Shown in pieces: positions 49,100 to 55,247 of a stretch of 55,247 bases of DNA (positions within the stretch are counted from its first letter, which is position 1; every line of letters begins with the position of its first letter). The position numbers were made by a program, and so were the translations under genes. Source of the DNA: Sporosarcina aquimarina (GTDB lineage Bacteria; Bacillota; Bacilli; Bacillales_A; Planococcaceae); contig NZ_JACLBZ010000027.1 in the NCBI RefSeq assembly GCF_019748715.1, positions 1 to 55,247 of the forward strand, in the 5' to 3' direction. Under the pieces are notes generated by a model. The model saw only the letters and a program-made list of their open reading frames with translations, had not been told where the DNA came from and made no database searches.

Positions 49100-50719
49100 T
49101 TACCCTTCCGTTTCAGGAAAGAATGCCTGGGCTGTAGAGATGTCTACCAGTGAAGGACCGTTCGTCTGGAATGCTTCTTTCAGCAAATATTCTAGCTGGG
49201 TCTCTGGCTCTGCCCGAAATCCTTTCCACCCGCAAGCTTCCGCTACCTTCACGAAACCAGGGTTTGTTAAATCCACACCTACTTCTTTCTTCCCCATGAC
49301 GTTAATTTTGTCTCTCTCCATTTGCAGAGCTCCATTATTTAACACAACGACGGTAATATTGAGTTCATAACGGGTGGCAGTCAATAGATCTGCAAGCGTC
49401 ATTTGAAGTCCACCATCCCCGACTACCGCTACTACTTGTTTTTCAGGGTTTACGAGCTTCGCGGCCATCGCAGCAGGAAGGCCAAAGCCCATCGTCCGCC
49501 AATAACCTGAAAATAAAACGGTTTGATCTTTCTGCTGGAAGTTACGGTTTGTCCACACCGTAACATCTCCTGTATCAAGTGCCAAAACAGCGTCTGCAGC
49601 TACTGTTTGGTCAAGGGCACGGATAATTCGCGAAGGGTGGACGGGATAACCCGCAGTGCTGCCTTCTTGATTGTTTTGTTGAGCCCATTTCTCTTTTATT
49701 TCTTGGCAGCGGAGCACCCAGTCTTCTTTTTTGGAAAATCCTTGAAGGCTCTCTAATAAGAGAGGAAGAACTTCTTCACTTTTACCGGCGATACCGAGTT
49801 CGACGGGAATACCTTTTTCAAATTTACCAAAGTGGCGATCAATCTGAATTATCCTCGCGTCGTTCGGCACATATCCTTCCGGCCACCAGGTTGTTCCTGC
49901 CAAAAGCACAACATCTGCTTCTTTAAATAATTCAGCAGCATACGGATTGCCTCCTTCGCCGATTCCTTGCAAAACATTCGGGGAAGGCTCATTAAATAAG
50001 CCTTTTCCACCTAAGCTTGTCAGAATGCCAGCTCCCCATAATTCAGCAAGTTTCTCCACTTCTTTTATAGCGAAAGTAGCCCCGGCGCCTGCGAGAATCA
50101 TTGGACGCTTGGCTGTTTTCATTATTGCTGTTGCCTTTTCCAGACTATTTTCCGTAAAAATGGACGTGCCCTCTATAATATTGGGCAATGGACGAGGTTT
50201 ACTTGAAGCAGACATTGTAAATAAATCTTTTGGAATAGACAGATGGGTGACAGCCCGTTGCCCGAGTGATGTTTGTGCCGCTTTTTGAAGAAGTTCGACC
50301 GTTGCATCGGGACTTGCTAAATTAGCGGAATAAGAGGCGAACGGCTTCATTAGCTCCTGCTGGTCTACATATTGCGGGAATTCAGTACCGATTTTATCAC
50401 TCGGTGCTTGCCCCGTAATTGCCAGTACAGGAGCTTTGTCAGCATAGGCATCTCCAAGCCCGTTCAGTAGATTGGCCGCCCCAGGACCCATTGTCGCTGT
50501 ACAGACACCGAGCTTGCCTGTTAGTTTCGCCTCCGCAGATGCCATAAAAGCAGCTGTTGACTCGTGTTTAACCGCAATGAATTGAATTTTATTCTGTTTG
50601 GCCAATGCATCGATAAGTCCGATAATGGTATCGCCTACAACTCCATAAATACGTTTTACACCGAACAAAGACAATTGATCAAGCATTAATTCAGCAACCG
50701 TCTGGTCTGTTTTTTTCAT
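49100..50719 (-). CDS. Thiamine-diphosphate enzyme, pyruvate oxidase-like
   Basis: This is a 539-aa enzyme of the TPP superfamily, most like pyruvate oxidases (PoxB/YdaP). The catalytic Glu53 lies in AVKHESTAAFMA. GPGAANLLNGLGDAYADKAPVLAITGQ and the central FAD-fold domain follow. The TPP motif VVGDGGLQMTLADLLTATRYELNITVVVLNN begins with GDG and ends with NN. It may oxidise pyruvate to acetate and CO2. The family also holds acetolactate synthases, but the C-terminal half favours oxidase. AGGAGG precedes ATG 50719. Confidence 0.82.
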   Translation of the reverse strand: MKKTDQTVAELMLDQLSLFGVKRIYGVVGDTIIGLIDALAKQNKIQFIAVKHESTAAFMASAEAKLTGKLGVCTATMGPGAANLLNGLGDAYADKAPVLAITGQAPSDKIGTEFPQYVDQQELMKPFASYSANLASPDATVELLQKAAQTSLGQRAVTHLSIPKDLFTMSASSKPRPLPNIIEGTSIFTENSLEKATAIMKTAKRPMILAGAGATFAIKEVEKLAELWGAGILTSLGGKGLFNEPSPNVLQGIGEGGNPYAAELFKEADVVLLAGTTWWPEGYVPNDARIIQIDRHFGKFEKGIPVELGIAGKSEEVLPLLLESLQGFSKKEDWVLRCQEIKEKWAQQNNQEGSTAGYPVHPSRIIRALDQTVAADAVLALDTGDVTVWTNRNFQQKDQTVLFSGYWRTMGFGLPAAMAAKLVNPEKQVVAVVGDGGLQMTLADLLTATRYELNITVVVLNNGALQMERDKINVMGKKEVGVDLTNPGFVKVAEACGWKGFRAEPETQLEYLLKEAFQTNGPSLVDISTAQAFFPETEG

Positions 50720-50909
50720 AACATGCGAACCTCCTGTATTTATTATTTTCGACTTGAAGGATATAAAATGTTTTAATCTTCATTCTTATTGTTCTTTCAC
50801 TTAAAAGCATTGGTTAAACATTATTCTGCTTTTATAAATATTGCCTTTAAAATGATTGCTGTGGTGAATCTTCTTATATATAAATGTAAAGACGATTGGT
50901 ATTTAGCGA

Positions 50910-51100
50910 TTAGGAAATAAGCTTCATCCATTTCCAATAATAGTATCCGGCTACTGCACAAAGAGTAAACCTTAAACCGGAAATAATGGCGCTAGTCAGA
51001 GAATAATTATGAAGTATAAACGTTGAACCATTAGTAAACAGGGTACTAATGAAAGTAATAGGGTGAAGGCGGGAATTCTTTTTTACAGGACAGCTTCAGT
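50910..51100 (-). pseudogene. Possible fragment of a membrane protein
   Basis: On the minus strand a frame of about 60 codons ends at TAA (50912-50910) and reads as a hydrophobic C-terminus (TNGSTFILHNYSLTSAIISGLRFTL, then CAVAGYYYWKW). No ATG, GTG or TTG start with a binding site is visible, so it may be a decayed remnant or chance. The rest of the 426-bp gap (50720-51145) holds no gene that I can support. Confidence 0.25.
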
Positions 51101-51145
51101 CAGGGCCAGACAGAACGTTACGCCATTTTAGAAAGGAATGTTCAT

Positions 51146-52495
51146 ATGAAATATGTGATTATTGGCGGTGACGCAGCAGGAATGAGTGCTGCCATGCAAT
51201 TATTGAAACATGATCTAAGTGCGGAGATTACAATTTTGGAGCAGGGAGCGGTGTATTCCTACGCGCAGTGCGGAATGCCGTATGTGATTAACGGGGTTGT
51301 TAAGTCGGTGAATGATCTCGTTGTACGCAGTGTGGAGACGTATCGGAATAAATTTGGGATGGATGCGCGTGTGCACCATCAAGTGGAGAAAGTCGATACG
51401 GAGGAAAAGTTGGTCTCGGGAAGAAACGTAAAAACCGGCGAATCATTTTGTATACGATACGATAAACTACTTACAGCAAGCGGGGGAAGTTCATTTATCC
51501 CGAATTGGAAAGGAGTTGATTTGCAGGGCGTTTATTCGGTAAAGACACTAGCGGATGTTGAAGCAATCATGAAGAAAGTTGAAAATGTTATTGAGGATGT
51601 CACAATTGTAGGAGGCGGGTATGTCGGGTTGGAAATGGCGGAAAGCTTTAGGTTGCTTGGAAAGCGTGTTAGGATATTGATCCGCAGTCGGCAAGTGGCA
51701 AAGACATTCGATGAAGAAATGGCAAAATTAATTGAAGAAGAAGCTGAACGTCATGGGATCGAGATTTTATACGAAGAGGTATTAGAAGAGATTATTGGGG
51801 AACATTTCGTCACGTCTGTCCGCACAAACAAACGTACATACGAGACGGATGTTGTCCTGGTTGCGGCGGGTTTGCGTCCGAACACAGAGTTTCTTAAGGA
51901 AACGGGAATTCATTTGGCTAAAAACGGAGCGATTTATGTAAATGAATGGATGGAAACAAATGTGGTGGACGTCTATGCAGCAGGTGACTGTGCGATGCAG
52001 TATAACCGTATTACACAGGTGGATGAGTATACGCCGCTCGGGACGCATGCGAATAAACAGGGCCGGGTTGCGGGGTTGAATATGGCGGGAAAGCACCGTG
52101 CATTTAAAGGAATTACGGGCACATCCATTTTGAAATTCATGGATTTAGCTTTAGGGAAGACCGGGTTGTCTGATCGGGAGGCGTTTGCAGCAGGTATTGC
52201 GTATTTGTCGATGATTGTGCGGTCGAAAACGCATGCATCGTATTATCCGAATGCAAGGTCGCTGACGGTTAAATTAACATTCAGGCGTGAAGATGGTTTG
52301 CTGCTTGGCGGGCAGGTGATTGGCAAAGCGGGGGTGGATAAGCGGATAGATGTGCTTTCCACTGCATTATTCAATGAGATGACAGTTGAGGAATTGGAAG
52401 ATTTGGATTTAAGCTATGCGCCGCCCTTCAACAGTACATGGGATCCGATTCAGCGTGCGGCGAGAAAAGCGGTCGCCAAGCTGGAAGATAAGTAG
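51146..52495 (+). CDS. CoA-disulfide reductase-like pyridine nucleotide-disulfide oxidoreductase
   Basis: This 449-aa flavoprotein has the N-terminal FAD motif IIGGDAAGMSAA and the single redox cysteine Cys42 in YAQCGMPYV, as in CoA-disulfide reductases and NADH peroxidases/oxidases. The NAD motif is VTIVGGGYVGLEMAE, followed by the second FAD contact VDVYAAGDCAM. The C-terminal dimerisation domain includes GKTGLSDREA and RREDGLLLGGQVIG. There is no added rhodanese domain. Reaction in vivo is uncertain. AGAAAGGAATG precedes ATG 51146. Confidence 0.85.
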   Translation: MKYVIIGGDAAGMSAAMQLLKHDLSAEITILEQGAVYSYAQCGMPYVINGVVKSVNDLVVRSVETYRNKFGMDARVHHQVEKVDTEEKLVSGRNVKTGESFCIRYDKLLTASGGSSFIPNWKGVDLQGVYSVKTLADVEAIMKKVENVIEDVTIVGGGYVGLEMAESFRLLGKRVRILIRSRQVAKTFDEEMAKLIEEEAERHGIEILYEEVLEEIIGEHFVTSVRTNKRTYETDVVLVAAGLRPNTEFLKETGIHLAKNGAIYVNEWMETNVVDVYAAGDCAMQYNRITQVDEYTPLGTHANKQGRVAGLNMAGKHRAFKGITGTSILKFMDLALGKTGLSDREAFAAGIAYLSMIVRSKTHASYYPNARSLTVKLTFRREDGLLLGGQVIGKAGVDKRIDVLSTALFNEMTVEELEDLDLSYAPPFNSTWDPIQRAARKAVAKLEDK

Positions 52496-52514
52496 GTAGA
52501 GGGGAAATTTGAAG

Positions 52515-52551
52515 TCTCCTGTCCGCAATATAGATAGCATGCGGAAGGAGA
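52515..52551. terminator. Convergent hairpin between two genes
   Basis: TCTCCT and TCCGCA (52515-52526) pair with TGCGGA and AGGAGA (52540-52551). It lies between convergent genes but lacks a clear T-run on either side. Confidence 0.5.
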
Positions 52552-52565
52552 TTCTTCGGAAAGTT

Positions 52566-53921
52566 CTAATCTGTTAACTGATCTTCTGCTGTGGGCAATG
52601 CAGCAGGCTGAAGCGCTATTTTACCCGACTTTTTCGTTTTCGGATAACCAATCAGGATTGCAACTATGCCACAAACTCCCATGAGTATCGGATAGAAAGA
52701 GTAAGGTAGGATGCTTAGAGGAGAAATCGCCGCGAGTCCGGCAGCTGCAAGCATTTGACCACCATATGGGACGATACCCTGCCAGCAGCTGGCAAACAGG
52801 TCGAGCAGGCTTGCAGATTTTCTTCGATCAACATCATACTCATCCGCAATCTGCTTTGCCAAAGGACCGGTCATCAGGATAGAGATTGTATTATTGGCTG
52901 TTGCGATATCTGCTGCACTCACAAGTCCTGCGATACCGAACTCAGCACCTTTTTTGGATTTGATTCGTTTTGAAATGAAGTTCATTAGGAAGTCGATACC
53001 CCCGTTGTATTGGATAATTCCGACCATCCCTCCAATCAAAATTGCAATGATTGCTAAATCCTCCATACTGATTAAACCTTCTGCAACTGTTTGCAGGAAC
53101 GATACAAAACTATAAGAACCGTCAATCATCCCAATAATACCTGCAAAGACTGTACCGCCGAGCAGTACGATGAGTACATGTACCCCAAAAAGTGCGGCTC
53201 CAAGAACGGCTAGATATGGTAACACCTTGATGAAATCGTAATGAAAATCTCCGGCAACTGTCGCGACATTCCCTCTCGTCAAAATACTTAGAAGAATTGC
53301 CGTTATAATTGCTCCAGGCAGAACGATTAAGAAGTTTACTTTAAATTTCGCATTCATCTGTGTTTGCTGTGTCCTAGCCGCCGCAATAGTTGTATCTGAA
53401 ATCATGGATAAGTTATCACCAAACATTGCTCCGCCAATAACGGTTGCCATCGCGAGTGCTAACGAAATATCCGTTTGGGATGCAATTCCGATGCCGATCG
53501 GCGCCAGTGCGACTACGGTTCCCATGGAAGTCCCCATCGATATAGAGATGAAGCAGCCGATTACAAATAGACCGACCATCAGCAAGTTTGCCGGCAAAAA
53601 TGACAAGCCTAAATTGACGGTAGACTCAACAGCCCCCATTCCTTTTGCGGCTGTTGAAAAAGCACCAGCCAGAATGAAGATAACAGCCATCAGCATAATA
53701 TTCGGATGGCCTGCACCTTTCGTGAAAATCTCCACCTTCTTCAGAAACTTTTCCTTTGGATTCATAGCCAACGCAATAAATGAGGCGATGATAACTGCCA
53801 CATTCAAAGGCATGCTTGAGAAATCCTCTGTCAGAATACCTGTTCCAATAAAAAGCATAACAAACACGAGTAGAGGGAACAGTGCCCACGCACTCCCTTT
53901 ATCTCTTTTTAATTCTGTCAA
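52566..53921 (-). CDS. NhaC-family Na+/H+ antiporter
   Basis: This is a 451-aa membrane protein with about eleven to twelve helices. SMGTSMGTVVALAPIGIGIA and GGAMFGDNLSMISDTTIAAARTQ are typical of NhaC and the related arginine-ornithine-like antiporter group. Other useful matches are SAADIATANNTISILMTGPLAKQIADEY and CWQGIVPYGGQML. Na+/H+ exchange is the default inference; amine or amino acid exchange also occurs in the family. Start is TTG at 53921 after GGAGGG. Confidence 0.85.
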   Translation of the reverse strand: MTELKRDKGSAWALFPLLVFVMLFIGTGILTEDFSSMPLNVAVIIASFIALAMNPKEKFLKKVEIFTKGAGHPNIMLMAVIFILAGAFSTAAKGMGAVESTVNLGLSFLPANLLMVGLFVIGCFISISMGTSMGTVVALAPIGIGIASQTDISLALAMATVIGGAMFGDNLSMISDTTIAAARTQQTQMNAKFKVNFLIVLPGAIITAILLSILTRGNVATVAGDFHYDFIKVLPYLAVLGAALFGVHVLIVLLGGTVFAGIIGMIDGSYSFVSFLQTVAEGLISMEDLAIIAILIGGMVGIIQYNGGIDFLMNFISKRIKSKKGAEFGIAGLVSAADIATANNTISILMTGPLAKQIADEYDVDRRKSASLLDLFASCWQGIVPYGGQMLAAAGLAAISPLSILPYSFYPILMGVCGIVAILIGYPKTKKSGKIALQPAALPTAEDQLTD

Positions 53922-54151
53922 TAAAATCCCTCCAATTTTTCTGTCGATAGTTCTTCTGTGAAAACCCAGGAATCATTGCTTTGATAGTAAAACCAAGTAA
54001 TTCTATCAGTATTATAAATTAAGAGAATTCTACCTTATTAAAAAATAGTTGTCAATACAGTAGTGGAAACCTTTAGAATAATTTATTTAATTACTTTACA
54101 TATAGTATAGTATTGTGATAGGTTAAGTGTAATATTGAAAGGATGATGGTA

Positions 54152-54628
54152 ATGGCTCAAGTTGAAAGTTTTCTGCTCGATCATACAAAAGTAAAAGCTC
54201 CATATGTCCGAATGGCGGGGACAGAACAGCACGCAAAGGGGAGCGCTCTCCAAAAATACGATTTACGGTTTCTCCAGCCAAATGAGGACGCTATGCCAAC
54301 AGCAGCTGTTCATACACTTGAACATTTGCTGGCTACGTATTTACGTGATGAACTGGAAGGAATTATAGACATTTCACCAATGGGTTGCCGTACCGGTTTT
54401 TATTTGATAATTTGGGATGAACACGAACCGAAAGAAGTAGCTGCTGCGTTAACAAAAGTCTTAGAGAAAGTGATCATTACTGAACATATACCAGCTGTTT
54501 CTGCAGAAGAATGTGGAAATTACCGGGATCATTCTTTATTTGCTGCTAAGGAATACGCTAAAATTGTTCTCGAAGCGGGGCTGAGTGACGATCCGTTTGT
54601 ACGAACTGAACTTGCGGAAAAAATTTAA
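54152..54628 (+). CDS. luxS: S-ribosylhomocysteine lyase LuxS
   Basis: LuxS cleaves S-ribosylhomocysteine to homocysteine and the AI-2 precursor. The 158-aa product of ATG 54152 has the zinc ligands His54, His58 and Cys121 (HTLEHLLA and EECGNY), Glu57, and catalytic Cys79 in SPMGCRTGFY. All are in the expected places. The in-frame ATG at 54143 lies in the ribosome binding site AAAGGATG. It stands alone with its own terminator; no pfs or cysteine genes are adjacent. Confidence 0.95.
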   Translation: MAQVESFLLDHTKVKAPYVRMAGTEQHAKGSALQKYDLRFLQPNEDAMPTAAVHTLEHLLATYLRDELEGIIDISPMGCRTGFYLIIWDEHEPKEVAAALTKVLEKVIITEHIPAVSAEECGNYRDHSLFAAKEYAKIVLEAGLSDDPFVRTELAEKI

Positions 54629-54683
54629 AAGGTACCAGGCCCTGATACAATTTATAATTGTTCGGGGACCTGGTACCTTTTGT
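54627..54683 (+). terminator. Terminator after luxS
   Basis: A perfect 13-bp stem, AAAAGGTACCAGG (54627-54639) with CCTGGTACCTTTT (54669-54681), begins inside the luxS stop codon. Confidence 0.9.
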
Positions 54684-54746
54684 TAATGCATTCGGAGATT
54701 CGACACCACTTAAACATCAAAAAAACCTTTGTAACAAATCTGACAA

Positions 54747-54761
54747 ATGTAAGCGTTTCGA
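54747..54761 (+). promoter_or_regulatory. Candidate catabolite-responsive element (cre)
   Basis: ATGTAAGCGTTTCGA fits the CcpA consensus WTGNAANCGNWNNCW except for one G in place of the late C. It lies about 35 bp upstream of the candidate promoter of the 40-aa gene. Confidence 0.4.
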
Positions 54762-54795
54762 GTTTGAATGAATTGTGAAAACCTTCACAAGGCTG

Positions 54796-54823
54796 TTTCA
54801 ATCCGTAAAAAACAGTGTATGAT
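54796..54823 (+). promoter_or_regulatory. Candidate promoter of the 40-aa gene
   Basis: TTTCAA (54796-54801), a 16-bp spacer and TATGAT (54818-54823) precede a 75-nt leader. Confidence 0.4.
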
Positions 54824-54897
54824 AAGAGTAGTTAAAGAATTGGTCCAGGTTTCCAATACGGGAATCAAAATACAAACCAAAAAGGAGAATGAACAAC

Positions 54898-55020
54898 ATG
54901 TGGGTTATCACATTGTTCGAACAAGAAAACGTACGGATTTTTGAATATGCAGAGAAAACAGAAGCAACGAACGCACTGAAAAACTTCAGCAAATACGCTC
55001 TTTTGTCTTATACAAAATAA
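54898..55020 (+). CDS. Conserved-looking 40-aa protein
   Basis: ATG 54898 follows AAAGGAG and opens a 40-codon frame with its own candidate promoter and a strong terminator, so it is a complete single-gene unit. The product (MWVITLFEQENVRIFEY, then EKTEATNALKNF, ending LSYTK) alternates beta-like and helical segments and has no signal peptide or membrane helix. It resembles small uncharacterised Bacillales proteins as I recall them, but I cannot name a family. Function unknown. Confidence 0.75.
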   Translation: MWVITLFEQENVRIFEYAEKTEATNALKNFSKYALLSYTK

Positions 55021-55035
55021 ATGGATCGACACCCC

Positions 55036-55064
55036 ACCCGTGGCTATGAGGCTACGGGTTTTTT
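55036..55064 (+). terminator. Terminator after the 40-aa gene
   Basis: ACCCGTGGC (55036-55044) pairs with GCTACGGGT (55051-55059) with one G-T pair and a 6-nt loop, followed by a T-run. Confidence 0.88.
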
Positions 55065-55140
55065 GTGTCCAGTAAAGTATAACTTCTTCCTGTGAAATCT
55101 AGTGGTAATTTTGTATTCATAGCGGTTGTGGACATAGGAC

Positions 55141-55228
55141 GAGGCTGGGACAAAAGGATTCAAAACGATAAAAAGCCGAACGTTTACAAAACATTCAATC
55201 ATAGTTTTGTAAAAGAGTTCGGTTTTTT
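55141..55228 (+). repeat. Firmicute-type interspersed element with long hairpin
   Basis: GAGGCTGGGACAAAA (55141-55155) is a sequence I recall as widespread and repeated in Firmicute intergenic regions. It is followed by a hairpin: AAAAGCCGAAC (55171-55181) with GTTCGGTTTT, and inside it TTTACAAAAC (55183-55192) with GTTTTGTAAA (55204-55213). A T-run ends it, so it can terminate. It reaches nearly to the window edge. Confidence 0.5.
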
Positions 55229-55247
55229 CTATGCAAAGAAACTGCAA

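Noticed and set aside
53404..53961. 185-codon plus-strand frame
   Set aside because: It is antisense to the NhaC-type gene, whose protein is clearly recognisable.

Overview
The window reads as a chromosomal segment of a low-GC Gram-positive of the Planococcaceae/Bacillaceae, most like Sporosarcina. This rests on synteny and style: AGGAGG-type ribosome binding sites, many TTG starts, and a gene order that follows the Bacillus subtilis yeb-pur-yer-pcrB-pcrA-ligA-yerH-gatCAB-dgkB-rlmCD region almost step for step. The genus is an inference from remembered protein similarity, not from a search. I saw no rRNA, tRNA, CRISPR array or intact transposase.

Region 1 (1-12.3 kb) is yebE-yebG followed by the purine operon purE-K-S-Q-L-F-M-N-H-D. 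A divergent PurBox pair, a promoter, a purine riboswitch and a terminator stand in front of purE. The operon is not canonical. purB and purC, which lie between purK and purS in Bacillus, are absent. PurQ lacks the catalytic Cys and His of its glutaminase site, and PurL, PurF and PurH each carry changes in signature motifs, although every frame is intact. This is the most unusual feature of the window. Either the pathway is under relaxed selection, or FGAM synthesis here uses free ammonia.

Region 2 (12.6-27.0 kb) is a conserved housekeeping block: adenine deaminase-like YerA, lipoprotein YerB, TrpR-like YerC, PcrB, helicase PcrA, ligase LigA, lipoprotein CamS, amidotransferase GatCAB, a thioredoxin-fold protein and lipid kinase DgkB. 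Region 3 (27.0-31.8 kb) holds a Nudix hydrolase, a cytochrome bd operon with two tiny membrane proteins (one recognisable as CydS), and the 23S rRNA methyltransferase RlmCD.

Region 4 (31.8-55.2 kb) is an accessory mosaic. In order it has an esterase with an MFS aromatic-acid-type transporter; a DUF2294 protein; a GntR-ABC-secreted protein operon with four matching inverted-repeat operators; a TatA/TatC pair divergent from a Tat-exported dehydrogenase (gluconate 2-dehydrogenase subunit 3 plus GMC flavoprotein) and a Sco-like lipoprotein; the 3' end of a lost gene; a two-component system divergent from a Bce/Yxd-type ABC exporter with YxeA, with an 11-bp-periodic repeat in front of the exporter; a pyruvate-oxidase-like enzyme; a CoA-disulfide-reductase-like flavoprotein; an NhaC-type antiporter; LuxS; and a conserved 40-aa protein. 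Copies of a short dispersed repeat sit at several module junctions, which fits assembly by recombination or transfer.
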